A stretch of 15,693 bases of DNA from Gammaproteobacteria bacterium (GTDB taxonomy: Bacteria > Pseudomonadota > Gammaproteobacteria > Pseudomonadales > Halomonadaceae): positions 1-15,693 of the forward strand of contig JAMCZP010000064.1 in NCBI GenBank assembly GCA_023485185.1, given 5' to 3'. The notes below the pieces were generated by a model. That model was given only the letters and a program-made list of their open reading frames with translations. It was not told the DNA's origin and did no database searches. Shown here piece after piece: positions 1 through 8,372 of this stretch. A program made the position numbers and the translations under genes. The stretch's first letter is position 1, and the number at the start of each line of letters is the position of its first letter.

Positions 1-1215
1 GGGGTCGATCAGAATATTATCCGGGCTAATCTGTTGATGAATAATATCGCGGTGGTGAAGCGCTTGAACCGCCTTCCCTAGCTGATTGGCAATATCGAGA
101 CGCTGAATCAGGCTTGCCTGAGGATGCCGCTCCGCCCATTGGCGCAGCGTCTCACCCTCGATATGCTGCATCAAATAATACAGGTAGCGCCGTGGCCGCG
201 AGGGCTCCATCACCTTAACGACAAACGGCGAATTGACCCGTTCAACCACCCACTGCTGAAGTAGAAAATGTTCAAGATAAGCATTACGCAGTGACAGTTC
301 CGGGCTTGGCGCTTTCATCACCATTTCCCGTTCGGTGTGAACATCGCGTACGCGATAAACCCGCGATTGCGCCGTTCGGGACAAGACCGCCTGCACTTCT
401 AAGCCATCTAACCGCTCACCGGGCGCAAGCTCAGGTGGAATCGGTAAGTCGCCGTATAGCTGACCGGGGTGCTCGCTTATTCCTTCAGGCAACTCATCTA
501 TTCGAACGAGCTGAAAACAGAACTGATCGCCGCCATAGCCTCGCTCTTGAGCACGCTGTTTCGCTTCATCCGCCAAACGCTCGCAAGCGGCATCCAAATC
601 ACTGGCATCCTGGCGAATCAAACGCACGTAGTCAGAAGGCAACAATGTGCCGCGCACGCCCTGGGTAGTAAACAGGAACAGATCGCCCTGTTTTAGCGCG
701 ATATGGGTGTAATCGATATCGACACTGCCATCCATACCCAAGGCACGGGAGGGGTAGCGATAGCCGCCTAAATCTGTCACATGGTCGCGGCTTAACTGCT
801 CAAACTCTGCGCCGCGTAAACGAAAGACCAGCGTATCGCCCATATGAAATAGATGGGCCTCACAGCCTCGAAACACCATCACCGACATAGAGGATACAAA
901 ACTACCCTCTTTCACATGCTGGCTTTGGCTGTAGCACCAGCTGTTAAGTGCGCGTAGCACTCGGGTTGCAGAGGTTTTGACGTCCCAGTGATCGGGGGTT
1001 GAAAAGTAGTCAGCTAAAAAGCCGCGCACACTTAAATCGCCCGCCTGCTTGGCCATAGTATTGCGCGAGATGGAGTCGCTGATAACGGCACAGCCACCTT
1101 TTGCACGCAACAGAGGCGCCTCAGGGAAACGAACCGACATTGAACTGCGGTGTGAGCGCCGATCGGGTGCGACAAACGCTTGACCATAACTGATGAGCAA
1201 CTGGGCGTGCGACAA
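1..1215 (-). CDS. PP2C-like phosphatase / protein-kinase fusion, catalytically degenerate, C-terminus cut by window edge
   Basis: 405 codons are visible and the frame stays open to the window edge. I chose the TTG at 1215-1213 because a perfect AGGAGG lies 5 bases upstream; the ATG inside that spacer (1220) is in another frame that closes after 62 codons. Residues about 5-240 follow the PP2C-type domain of bifunctional phosphatase/kinase proteins of pseudomonads, and residues about 266-405 follow the kinase N-lobe and catalytic loop. Retained: GD at 126-127, the ATP-anchoring Lys in VMK (301) and the loop Asn (400). Lost: the N-terminal RxENQD motif (residues 16-26 carry no equivalent Asp), DG read as DS (47-48), the TDG motif read as TQG (184-186), the glycine-rich loop (279-286, no Gly), and HRDxKPxN read as HQQISPDN (393-400). 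By family knowledge both activities should be impaired or absent, so a regulatory or scaffold role is inferred. The activation segment lies outside the window. No membrane segment is seen in the visible part. Confidence 0.85.
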   Translation of the reverse strand, partial: MSHAQLLISYGQAFVAPDRRSHRSSMSVRFPEAPLLRAKGGCAVISDSISRNTMAKQAGDLSVRGFLADYFSTPDHWDVKTSATRVLRALNSWCYSQSQHVKEGSFVSSMSVMVFRGCEAHLFHMGDTLVFRLRGAEFEQLSRDHVTDLGGYRYPSRALGMDGSVDIDYTHIALKQGDLFLFTTQGVRGTLLPSDYVRLIRQDASDLDAACERLADEAKQRAQERGYGGDQFCFQLVRIDELPEGISEHPGQLYGDLPIPPELAPGERLDGLEVQAVLSRTAQSRVYRVRDVHTEREMVMKAPSPELSLRNAYLEHFLLQQWVVERVNSPFVVKVMEPSRPRRYLYYLMQHIEGETLRQWAERHPQASLIQRLDIANQLGKAVQALHHRDIIHQQISPDNILIDP

Positions 1216-1386
1216 GTCATCCTCCTAGGCTGCCGACTCGATCAAGGGACATCACTGTCAATCAATACTGGTTATGATACACGCTGCTGAGCTGAAACGA
1301 TGCCCGCCAAACGTCTCTATCGTATTAGCACGCTTTTATATTCACACTTTTTTATAACGATTTTGCATCGACCCACCTATGTCGCA

Positions 1387-1416
1387 TTGGTAATCGCGCA
1401 GTCATCTTCGTATAAT
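1387..1416 (+). promoter_or_regulatory. Predicted sigma-70 promoter of ppa
   Basis: A perfect TATAAT at 1411-1416 is preceded by TTGGTA at 1387-1392 (4 of 6 matches to TTGACA) with an 18-base spacer. It lies about 60 bases upstream of the ppa ATG in the divergent interval between the kinase-like gene and ppa. I found no equally good promoter for the minus-strand gene in the same 260-base interval. Confidence 0.65.
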
Positions 1417-1475
1417 CCCCCGCTATTAACGACTCTGAAACAACTGCCTAGCCATGCACTACCAAGGAATCAACG

Positions 1476-2006
1476 ATGAACTTCGATAATATCCCTGCTG
1501 GAAAGGATCTCCCCAACGACGTTTACGTAGTAATCGAAATTCCAGCTAACCACGATCCGATCAAATACGAAATTGATAAGGATATGGGCGCGCTACTCGT
1601 TGACCGTTTCATGGCCACGCCTATGTTCTACCCTGCCAACTATGGTTTTATTCCGCATACCCTGGCAGACGATGGCGATGCACTTGATGCACTGGTCGTT
1701 ACCCCCCACCCCGTTCAGCCCGGCAGCATTATCCGCGCCCGTCCCGTCGGCATGCTCAATATGACTGACGAAGCCGGCGAAGATACTAAATTAGTGTGCG
1801 TACCCCACGCCAAACTGAGCTCACTCTATGACGATATTCAGGAGGTTACTGACCTACCTGAACTGCTTCGTCAGCAGATCGCTCACTTTTTCGAGAATTA
1901 CAAAGATCTTGAGAAAGGCAAATGGGTGAAAGTAGAGTCTTGGGAAGGCGCGGACGCTGCGCGCAAAGCAATCGAAAAAGCCGTTAGCGCGTACCAAAAA
2001 GCGTAA
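1476..2006 (+). CDS. ppa: Inorganic pyrophosphatase (family I)
   Basis: Cytoplasmic soluble family I pyrophosphatase, which hydrolyses the pyrophosphate released by nucleotide, amino-acid and fatty-acid activation and so pulls those reactions forward. The 176-residue length is typical of the bacterial hexameric enzyme. The active site appears complete: E21, K30, R44, Y56, the DxDxxD cluster D66, D68 and D71, then D98, D103 and K105, each one position later than in the E. coli protein as I recall it. The ATG at 1476 has AAGGA (1464-1468) 7 bases upstream. The gene stands alone, with its own promoter and a strong hairpin after the stop, and is divergent from the kinase-like gene. Nothing suggests damage or transfer. 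Confidence 0.97.
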   Translation: MNFDNIPAGKDLPNDVYVVIEIPANHDPIKYEIDKDMGALLVDRFMATPMFYPANYGFIPHTLADDGDALDALVVTPHPVQPGSIIRARPVGMLNMTDEAGEDTKLVCVPHAKLSSLYDDIQEVTDLPELLRQQIAHFFENYKDLEKGKWVKVESWEGADAARKAIEKAVSAYQKA

Positions 2007-2040
2007 AAACATTACGGCGGCGCTACTTTTGCCATGATGA

Positions 2041-2070
2041 CAATAAGGCTGCCCGTAGGCAGCCTTATTG
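2041..2070 (+). terminator. Terminator-like hairpin after ppa
   Basis: Perfect 13-bp stem (2041-2053 with 2058-2070) and a CGTA loop. The stem has a GC-rich core with A/T-rich outer ends (AATAAGG and CCTTATT), but no clean T run follows. It begins 34 bases after the ppa stop and precedes dsbD. Confidence 0.75.
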
Positions 2071-2085
2071 CGTTAAGGATTAACG
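2071..2085. repeat. Short palindrome upstream of dsbD
   Basis: CGTTAA-GGA-TTAACG, two perfect 6-base arms around GGA, directly abutting the ppa terminator hairpin and 105 bases before the dsbD start. It could be a protein-binding site for dsbD control or chance. No confident -35/-10 pair is visible near it. Confidence 0.35.
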
Positions 2086-2190
2086 TAATATTAGCGGGCG
2101 CGTCACGTCACCGCAGCTTGTACGCGAGGGGTTTAAGGTTGAGGTATGCTATCCCTCTTACCTTGCGATGCCATTGATTAAGGACGCTCC

Positions 2191-4047
2191 GTGTTATCCC
2201 TTAAACGCCTAAGCTTGTTTACATTATTAGTTTTCGCCATCGGCTTGTTACCGCCGATTGCCCACGCACAATGGTTTTCATCGCCCAGCAATCAGGATGA
2301 ATTTTTACCGGTAATGGAGGCCTTCCAGCCCGCTGCTTGGCATGATGGCGATACCCTGTTTATCGGGGTAGACATCGCCGATGAGTACTATCTCTATCGC
2401 CACCAGTTAGCGGTTATTGGTGAAGATGACAATGTCATGCTCGGCGAACCCATCATCCCGGAAGGCACCTTCACTAACGATGAGTTTATGGGTGATGTTT
2501 ATATCTTCCGTGATCAGTTGGTATTCGAAATTCCGCTTGAGGCGCCTTACTCAGGCCCACTAAGCATAGAGCTCACCTTTCAAGGCTGCGCCGATGCTGG
2601 GCTATGCTACCCACCGGAGCGCACGAACCTTGAGGCTAGCGAAACTCAACCGCCCAGCCAGTTTGCCAATTGGGATAACGCTAGCAGCGACGTGGTTACG
2701 GCTGGCGCCGCCGCTCAGGGTGAATTCAATGCCCCACAAAGTGAAGATAGCCGCTTCAGCGCCTTAATCAGCGATGCCAGCCTACCACTGGCGCTGGGGC
2801 TATTTTTCATCGCCGGCCTGGGGCTGACCTTTACGCCCTGCGTGCTTCCGATGATTCCAATTTTGTCATCAATTGTGGTGGGGCAGAACCCAACCAGGCC
2901 ACGCGCCTTTGTGCTTTCCGCCAGCTATGTGATGGGTATGGCGCTTACCTACGCACTGGTAGGCGTTTTGATGGGGCTGTTCGGCGCGGGACTTAATCTC
3001 CAGGCACGCTTACAGTCCGCCCCGGTATTAATTACCTTCGCAGCGCTCTTTACGCTCTTTGCACTCGCCATGTTTGGTGCGTTTAACCTCAATCTTTCAC
3101 CCCGTTTGACCAACCGTATTGATGCTTGGCAGGCGCGCGCTCAGCGCAGTGGTCCGCCGGGCTTAGCCTTAGCGGGTGCGCTATCGGTGTTGGTAGTATC
3201 ACCCTGTGTTACGGCACCCTTGGCCGGGGCACTGGTGTTTATCTCCACAACGGGGGATGCAGTGATGGGTGGCGCCGTGCTATTTGCATTGGGCTTGGGT
3301 ATGGGCATTCCCTTACTGCTCGTCGGCACCTTTGGCACTACCCTACTGCCGCGCACTGGCGCTTGGATGAATGGCGTAAAAATCGCCTTTGGCTTACTTC
3401 TTCTTGGCGTGGCGATTTGGATGGTAGAGCGCCTGGTGGCAGCGCCTATTGCGCTGCTGCTATGGGCCGGGCTGGCGATCGGCAGTGCACTGGCTTTAGG
3501 GGCACTGAATTTCAATCAGCCACAGGGCTGGCCGCGGGCGCGGCAAACCTTGGGTCTTATGTTACTTGCGTGGGGGGTACTGCTGGTGATTGGCGCCGCT
3601 CAAGGGGGCAACAACCCCCTCCGGCCACTAGCATCCAATACCAGTGCGCCTAGTGAACAACAAGCGGAATCACTCAATTTCATTGAAATAGGTAGTATCA
3701 CCGCGCTGGATGAAGCCATCGCTCAAGCTGACAATGCTGGTCAGCCAGTGTTTGTGCATTTTACCGCCGATTGGTGTATTTCCTGCAAGCTAATGGAGCG
3801 TGATGTTTACCCTGACCCTCGCGTCTCCTCTGCTTTGAGTGGCTATACATTAATTGCCGCCGATGTCACCCATACCGATAGCCAAAGTCGTGAGCTGCTT
3901 GAGCGGTTCAATCTGTTTGGCCCACCCAGCCTGCTGTTTTTTAATCAAGGAGAAGAAATTCGTGATGCACGAATCCAGGGTGAAGTAACCGCCGATCAGT
4001 TGCATGGTCACCTTGAATCTGTCAACCAGTGGTTGGCCAACAGCTAA
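2191..4047 (+). CDS. dsbD: Thiol:disulfide interchange protein DsbD
   Basis: Inner-membrane electron carrier that takes reducing power from cytoplasmic thioredoxin and delivers it to periplasmic partners such as DsbC/DsbG-type isomerases and cytochrome c maturation proteins. All three parts are present in 618 residues: a signal peptide (about 1-26, ending AHA), a periplasmic alpha domain with its redox pair C133 and C139 (CADAGLCYPP), a multi-spanning beta domain (about 198-470) with C217 in FTPCVLP and C339 in SPCVTAP, and a C-terminal thioredoxin-like gamma domain with WCISC (C529, C532). All six redox cysteines are there, so the protein should be functional. The start is GTG at 2191 with TAAGGA 6 bases upstream. 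It lies between terminator-flanked ppa and accB on the same strand. In many relatives aroQ follows dsbD; here it does not. Confidence 0.96.
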   Translation: MLSLKRLSLFTLLVFAIGLLPPIAHAQWFSSPSNQDEFLPVMEAFQPAAWHDGDTLFIGVDIADEYYLYRHQLAVIGEDDNVMLGEPIIPEGTFTNDEFMGDVYIFRDQLVFEIPLEAPYSGPLSIELTFQGCADAGLCYPPERTNLEASETQPPSQFANWDNASSDVVTAGAAAQGEFNAPQSEDSRFSALISDASLPLALGLFFIAGLGLTFTPCVLPMIPILSSIVVGQNPTRPRAFVLSASYVMGMALTYALVGVLMGLFGAGLNLQARLQSAPVLITFAALFTLFALAMFGAFNLNLSPRLTNRIDAWQARAQRSGPPGLALAGALSVLVVSPCVTAPLAGALVFISTTGDAVMGGAVLFALGLGMGIPLLLVGTFGTTLLPRTGAWMNGVKIAFGLLLLGVAIWMVERLVAAPIALLLWAGLAIGSALALGALNFNQPQGWPRARQTLGLMLLAWGVLLVIGAAQGGNNPLRPLASNTSAPSEQQAESLNFIEIGSITALDEAIAQADNAGQPVFVHFTADWCISCKLMERDVYPDPRVSSALSGYTLIAADVTHTDSQSRELLERFNLFGPPSLLFFNQGEEIRDARIQGEVTADQLHGHLESVNQWLANS

Positions 4048-4369
4048 TGCCACCATCCTCGTCAGCTCGGTGTAAAAGCCTTAATGCAGTCTTCTGTCGC
4101 GAACATCCTCAAACAGTTGTTTAAATTTATGCTAATCGGCAGCTTCTGGCTGTCGCTGGACATCCTCGCACTTTTTCGGCAAACTCCGCTCCCATATTAG
4201 CTAAAATTTTCCTTTTTTAGGGGTGAGAACGAGGTAACGTTCGCTAACATGCAGCGTTCTCTTCATTTTTAAATCTGGTTTACTGCGCTTAATGAGCGCC
4301 ACAAAGCGCTTCTCGCTCTACGCTTAAGCATTTTGTGACTACCTTTTATGACATTGATGGGGCTATGCC
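4048..4369 (+). other. 322-base dsbD-accB intergenic region with several dyads
   Basis: No ORF of note and no trace of aroQ, which often sits here in relatives. Visible structure: a 7-bp hairpin with one G-U pair (4137-4143 with 4149-4155); a wide inverted repeat GAGAACG (4225-4231) and CGTTCTC (4255-4261), followed by TTCATTTTT, which may end dsbD transcripts; and a run of competing 5-bp arms just before accB, where AGCGC (4295-4299) can pair either with GCGCT at 4285-4289 or with GCGCT at 4306-4310. A TAAAAT at 4202-4207 could be a -10 element but has no convincing -35. Long leaders and autoregulation are known for accBC in E. coli; control through these structures is only inferred. Confidence 0.45.
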
Positions 4370-4828
4370 ATGGATATCCGCAAAGTTAAAAAACTAATTG
4401 AACTGCTCGAAGAGTCCAATATTAGCGAGATTGAAATTCAAGAAGGTGAAGAGTCAGTACGCATCAGTCGCCACCCAAATGGCGCCTCTTGGCAGCAACA
4501 GCCAATGCCGCAATATGCGCAACCTAATTACGCACCCGCCCCCAGCGCTCCAACAGTAACACCGGAAGCTGAATCAGCCGGCGCTAGCTATCGTGGTGAA
4601 GCGGTGAATTCCCCCATGGTAGGGACTTTCTATCGCAGCCCGGCTCCAGGCGCTAAATCGTTTGTTGAAGTTGGTGATAGCGTTAAGCAAGGCGATACCG
4701 TGTGCATCATCGAAGCCATGAAAATGATGAACCAGATTGAAGCTGACCGTGACGGCGTAGTGGAAGCCATTTTAGTGGAAGATGGCGAGCCAGTGGAATT
4801 CGATCAACCTATGATCGTTATCGCTTAA
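4370..4828 (+). CDS. accB: Biotin carboxyl carrier protein of acetyl-CoA carboxylase
   Basis: Carrier subunit of acetyl-CoA carboxylase, the first committed step of fatty-acid synthesis. Its biotin swings between the biotin carboxylase AccC and the AccA/AccD carboxyltransferase. The 152 residues show the expected layout: an N-terminal segment (1-34) starting [16 protein letters not shown], nearly identical to E. coli AccB as I recall it; a Pro/Ala/Gln-rich flexible linker (about 36-70); and a biotinyl domain (about 77-152) with EAMKM, in which K118 is the biotinylated lysine. The ATG at 4370 has only a weak purine stretch (TGGGG, 4358-4362), and other nearby ATGs are out of frame. It forms an operon with accC, 31 bases apart. 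No oddities in the coding sequence. Confidence 0.97.
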   Translation: MDIRKVKKLIELLEESNISEIEIQEGEESVRISRHPNGASWQQQPMPQYAQPNYAPAPSAPTVTPEAESAGASYRGEAVNSPMVGTFYRSPAPGAKSFVEVGDSVKQGDTVCIIEAMKMMNQIEADRDGVVEAILVEDGEPVEFDQPMIVIA

Positions 4829-4859
4829 TCTTTCATTTTCAACACGGGTGGATTCTCCC

Positions 4860-6200
4860 ATGCTGGACAAGGTACTTATCGCGAACCGCGGCGAGATTGC
4901 CCTCCGTATCCTACGGGCCTGTAAAGAACTGGGCATTAAAACCGTAGCGGTGCACTCAAAAGCTGATCGTGAGCTAATGCACGTTCGCTTAGCAGATGAA
5001 GCCGTGTGTATCGGGCCGGCCTCGTCAACGCAATCTTACTTGAATATTCCTGCACTAATCAGTGCGGCTGAAGTGACTGACTCAAGCGCCATTCATCCTG
5101 GTTACGGCTTTTTATCTGAGAACGCCAACTTTGCTGAGCAGGTTGAGCGTTCAGGCTTCACCTTTATTGGACCCCGCGCTGAGACAATTCGCCTGATGGG
5201 CGATAAGGTCAGCGCTATCCAGTCGATGAAGGAAGCCGGTGTTCCAACCGTTCCCGGCTCAGACGGCCCATTGGGTGACGATGACGCCACTAACTTAGCC
5301 ACCGCGAAGCGCATCGGCTATCCGGTGATCATCAAAGCAGCCTCAGGCGGCGGCGGCCGCGGCATGCGCGTAGTGCATGCTGAAGGACACCTACTTTCTG
5401 CCATTACCGTTACCCGTACCGAAGCGCACGCTGCGTTTGGTGACGGCACGGTTTACATGGAGAAGTTTCTAGAGAAGCCGCGCCATGTAGAAGTGCAGGT
5501 ACTTGCCGACGGTCAAGGCAACGCCATACATCTTTATGATCGCGACTGCTCACTGCAGCGTCGCCATCAAAAAGTGCTTGAAGAAGCACCGGCACCAGGC
5601 CTTGACCCAGAAGCCCGTGCCCAAGTGCTTGAAGCGTGTCGTCAAGCGTGCCTTAAAATTAACTATCGCGGTGCAGGCACCTTTGAGTTCTTGTACGAAG
5701 ACGGTGAATACTTCTTCATCGAGATGAATACGCGTGTTCAGGTTGAGCACCCGGTCACCGAAATGGTCACCGGCGTGGATATCGTCAAAGAACAGCTACG
5801 CATTGCCTCTGGCCTGCCACTGTCGATTCGTCAAGAAGATGTAAAACTCTCAGGCCACGCTTTTGAGTGCCGGATTAATGCCGAAGACTCACGTACCTTT
5901 ATGCCCTCACCTGGCAAGGTCACGCTGTTTCACGCACCGGGCGGTCTAGGTGTACGCATGGACTCACATCTCTATACAGGTTACACCGTGCCTCCGCATT
6001 ACGACTCACTGATCGGCAAGCTGATCACTTGGGGAGCAGACCGTGAAATAGCCTTAACCCGGATGCGCAATGCCCTTGATGAGTTGCTGGTGGAAGGCAT
6101 CAAAACCAATATTGACCTGCAAAAAGACCTGGTTCGCGACAGTTACTTCCGTCAAGGCGGCGTCAATATTCATTACCTGGAAAAGAAACTAAGCAGCTAA
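4860..6200 (+). CDS. accC: Biotin carboxylase subunit of acetyl-CoA carboxylase
   Basis: ATP-dependent carboxylation of the AccB biotin using bicarbonate. The 446 residues match the E. coli protein in length and motif spacing: [16 protein letters not shown] at the start, the glycine-rich ATP loop SGGGGRGMR (162-170), H209 and E211 in RHVEVQV, the catalytic segment E288-N290-R292-E296 ([11 protein letters not shown]) and R338 in ECRIN. I start at ATG 4860, preceded 7 bases upstream by GGTGGA (4847-4852), and not at the in-frame GTG 4848, which would add a non-conserved MDSP. It follows accB closely and is almost certainly co-transcribed with it. A hairpin after the stop separates it from prmA. 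Confidence 0.97.
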   Translation: MLDKVLIANRGEIALRILRACKELGIKTVAVHSKADRELMHVRLADEAVCIGPASSTQSYLNIPALISAAEVTDSSAIHPGYGFLSENANFAEQVERSGFTFIGPRAETIRLMGDKVSAIQSMKEAGVPTVPGSDGPLGDDDATNLATAKRIGYPVIIKAASGGGGRGMRVVHAEGHLLSAITVTRTEAHAAFGDGTVYMEKFLEKPRHVEVQVLADGQGNAIHLYDRDCSLQRRHQKVLEEAPAPGLDPEARAQVLEACRQACLKINYRGAGTFEFLYEDGEYFFIEMNTRVQVEHPVTEMVTGVDIVKEQLRIASGLPLSIRQEDVKLSGHAFECRINAEDSRTFMPSPGKVTLFHAPGGLGVRMDSHLYTGYTVPPHYDSLIGKLITWGADREIALTRMRNALDELLVEGIKTNIDLQKDLVRDSYFRQGGVNIHYLEKKLSS

Positions 6201-6231
6201 ACCTGCCTTTCCAGCGTCACGATTGATGCCC

Positions 6232-6257
6232 AGCGGGGTGGCTAAGTCCACCCCGCT
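6232..6257 (+). terminator. Terminator-like hairpin after accC
   Basis: Perfect 10-bp GC-rich stem, AGCGGGGTGG (6232-6241) with CCACCCCGCT (6248-6257), loop CTAAGT, followed by CTCGTTTAT with only a short T run. It lies 31 bases past the accC stop and 31 bases before the prmA ATG, so it may attenuate rather than fully stop read-through into prmA. Confidence 0.6.
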
Positions 6258-6288
6258 CTCGTTTATATTCGCGTTGCGGAGAATCTCC

Positions 6289-7203
6289 ATGCCCTGGCTT
6301 CAACTCAAAGCCCATGTCGCCCCTGAGCAAGCAGAGTTCCTCGAAGAGCTCTTGATCAATGAGGGGGCAACGGCCATTGGCCTTCAGGATGCCCATGATG
6401 ACCCGGTATTTGAACCTGAGCGCGGCACCACACCACTTTGGCAAGATACCATTTTAACCGGCCTCTACGACGACCTTGAGGGTGTTGAGGGCATGCTGGA
6501 GCGCATCGAAGCCGCGTGGTCGGAGCAACAGCCTGGCGAACCCTGCCCAACCATCGAGTATGAGTTACTGGCCGACCGTGACTGGGAGCGTGAGTGGATG
6601 GATGATTTTACGCCGCTGCGCATGGGCCAACGGCTTTGGATTGTACCTAGCTGGCACGAGCCACCAGAGGCCGACGCGGTTAACTTGATTCTTGATCCTG
6701 GCCTTGCCTTTGGCACCGGCACACACCCAACAACGGCCTTATGCCTTGAGTGGCTGGATGAGTTAGCGGTTGCCGGACACTTAGCGCAGCAGCCGATACT
6801 CGATGTGGGCTGCGGCTCGGGCATTCTCGCTATTGCCGCGCTCAAGCTGGGTGCCAGTCACGCTGATGCCACCGACATTGACCCCCAGGCGTTGCAAGCC
6901 AGCCGTGATAACGCAGAGCGCAATGGCATCGCCGAAGAAGCGTTAAACCTCTACTACCCCGAACAGTTAAGCGATAGCGTGGGCTATCCCATTTTGACGG
7001 CCAATATTCTGGCGGGCCCGCTTGTCGAACTGGCAGTAATGATTGCCGGGCATGTGGCCCCTGGCGGTCGCATTGCACTATCCGGCATATTAGCCAACCA
7101 GGCCGATGATGTTTATCAAGCCTATGCAGCCCAAGGGATTACCATGCAAGAGCCGGTAATTCGCGAAGGCTGGGTGCGCCTTTCTGGTCAGCGTCCGCGG
7201 TAA
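6289..7203 (+). CDS. prmA: Ribosomal protein L11 methyltransferase
   Basis: SAM-dependent trimethylation of lysine and N-terminal amino groups on ribosomal protein L11, in the cytoplasm. The 304-residue length is close to the usual size. An N-terminal substrate-recognition domain (about 1-110, starting MPWLQLK as in E. coli) is joined to a Rossmann methyltransferase domain. Visible motifs are FGTGTHPTTALCLEWL (141-156), the SAM-binding ILDVGCGSG (170-178), the acidic TDIDP (195-199), and N239 in TANILAGPL. I use ATG 6289, with GGAG 7 bases upstream; an in-frame ATG at 6223 would add 22 unrelated residues and run through the accC hairpin. accC-prmA adjacency is common in gammaproteobacteria. 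Confidence 0.95.
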   Translation: MPWLQLKAHVAPEQAEFLEELLINEGATAIGLQDAHDDPVFEPERGTTPLWQDTILTGLYDDLEGVEGMLERIEAAWSEQQPGEPCPTIEYELLADRDWEREWMDDFTPLRMGQRLWIVPSWHEPPEADAVNLILDPGLAFGTGTHPTTALCLEWLDELAVAGHLAQQPILDVGCGSGILAIAALKLGASHADATDIDPQALQASRDNAERNGIAEEALNLYYPEQLSDSVGYPILTANILAGPLVELAVMIAGHVAPGGRIALSGILANQADDVYQAYAAQGITMQEPVIREGWVRLSGQRPR

Positions 7204-7230
7204 AGCAGCTAACGGCCTTCACCCTGCCGC

Positions 7231-7271
7231 TGAGTAGGCGTATCATACGCCCCCTTGAAAGCGCCTACTCA
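7231..7271. repeat. Two competing hairpins between prmA and dusB
   Basis: TGAGTAGGCG (7231-7240) is perfectly complementary to CGCCTACTCA (7262-7271). Within it, GGCGTA (7237-7242) pairs with TACGCC (7246-7251) around TCA. The two folds share bases 7237-7240, so at most one can form fully. No T run follows. It may end prmA transcripts or act in the dusB-fis leader; function is unproven. Confidence 0.5.
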
Positions 7272-7319
7272 CCGCTAGCCTAGTATTTAGTCAGCCCTGT
7301 ATTTAGATAACCCAATGCG

Positions 7320-8372
7320 ATGACCTTAACAACTGTACCCGCCACTTCAGGCTTACCCTCCATCGGCCCGTACCGGCTACCCAACCGGGTAATACTGGCA
7401 CCGATGGCGGGCGTCACTGACCGCCCTTTTCGTCAGCTCTGCCGACAACTAGGGGCTGGCTGGGTGGTGGGTGAAATGGTGACGGCAGATCCCAGCCTGT
7501 GGCATACGCGAAAATCGCAGTTACGTATGGATCATCGCGGCGAGCCAGACCCACGTGTAGTACAAATCGCCGGTGGCGATGCAGAAATGCTGGCTCAGGC
7601 AGCGCGCTTAAATGCCGAGCTGGGTGCGCAGATTATTGATATCAACATGGGCTGCCCTGCGAAAAAAGTATGCAATAAAGCAGCAGGTTCAGCGCTACTG
7701 CGTGATGAAGCGCTGGTGGCGGAGATTCTTGAGGCGGTCGTTGCAGCGGTTGATATTCCAGTGACGCTTAAAATCCGCACCGGCTGGTGCGCTGAAACGA
7801 ACAACGGGTTGCGCATTGCGCAACTCGCCGAGTCAGCAGGCATTCAATCGTTAGCGATACATGGCCGACATCGCGAGCAGCGCTATACTGGACAGGCAGA
7901 GTACGACACGATTGCTGAGATCAAGTCACGCCTCTCGATACCAGTGATCGCAAACGGCGACATAACAAGCCCTGAAAAAGCCGCCGAAGTACTCGCTTAT
8001 ACCGGCGCTGATGCCGTCATGGTGGGTCGTGGCGCCCAAGGCAACCCGTGGATTTTCCAGCAGATTAGCCATTATCTTCAGCATGGAGAGCGGATGGCGC
8101 TGCCTACTCTCATAGAGCGCCACCACGTGCTTCAGGGGCATATTGCGGCGTTACATGAGTTTTATGGGGACACCATGGGCGTGCGAATCGCACGCAAACA
8201 CGTTGGATGGTACCTCAACGACGACCCACGCTTTACGCAGCTCCAACAGCGCGCGCTTAAGCAGCAGTTTAATGCATTAGCCTTACCCGAAATGCAATTT
8301 GATTGGATCAACGACGCGATGGCACCCGATGCTGCCACGCGTTTGCTAGCCAAAGGAAGCCATGCTGCATGA
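7320..8372 (+). CDS. dusB: tRNA-dihydrouridine synthase B
   Basis: FMN- and NADPH-dependent reduction of a uridine in the tRNA D-loop. The 350 residues form a TIM barrel with an early APMAGVTDRPFR (27-38), the catalytic cysteine C112 in NMGCPAKKVCNKAAGSALL, the flavin-contacting KIRTGW (151-156), IHGR and IANGDI, then the C-terminal helical tRNA-binding domain carrying RIARKHVGWYL. The start ATG at 7320 lacks an obvious Shine-Dalgarno sequence, and the N-terminus is about 14 residues longer than in E. coli DusB. The last four bases overlap the fis start (ATGA), the classic dusB-fis operon. A DUF3426-type gene commonly found between prmA and dusB in pseudomonads is absent. Confidence 0.96.
   Translation: MTLTTVPATSGLPSIGPYRLPNRVILAPMAGVTDRPFRQLCRQLGAGWVVGEMVTADPSLWHTRKSQLRMDHRGEPDPRVVQIAGGDAEMLAQAARLNAELGAQIIDINMGCPAKKVCNKAAGSALLRDEALVAEILEAVVAAVDIPVTLKIRTGWCAETNNGLRIAQLAESAGIQSLAIHGRHREQRYTGQAEYDTIAEIKSRLSIPVIANGDITSPEKAAEVLAYTGADAVMVGRGAQGNPWIFQQISHYLQHGERMALPTLIERHHVLQGHIAALHEFYGDTMGVRIARKHVGWYLNDDPRFTQLQQRALKQQFNALALPEMQFDWINDAMAPDAATRLLAKGSHAA

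Noticed and set aside
31..42. HRD triplet in the kinase-like gene (residues 388-390), which could be taken as an intact catalytic motif.
   Set aside because: Its distance to the conserved Asn is 12 residues instead of 7, and the following IIHQQISPDNIL aligns directly with IIHRDIKPDNIL, so the real motif position is HQQ.
291..668. 125-codon plus-strand reading frame.
   Set aside because: Antisense to the PP2C/kinase gene, whose frame shows family motifs; composition is shadow-like.
4048..4369. Possible decayed aroQ gene.
   Set aside because: No stretch translates to anything like 3-dehydroquinate dehydratase in any frame I read.
6223..6288. Upstream in-frame ATG extending prmA by 22 residues.
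   Set aside because: The extension is not conserved, would run through the accC terminator hairpin, and ATG 6289 has a good Shine-Dalgarno and matches the E. coli N-terminus.
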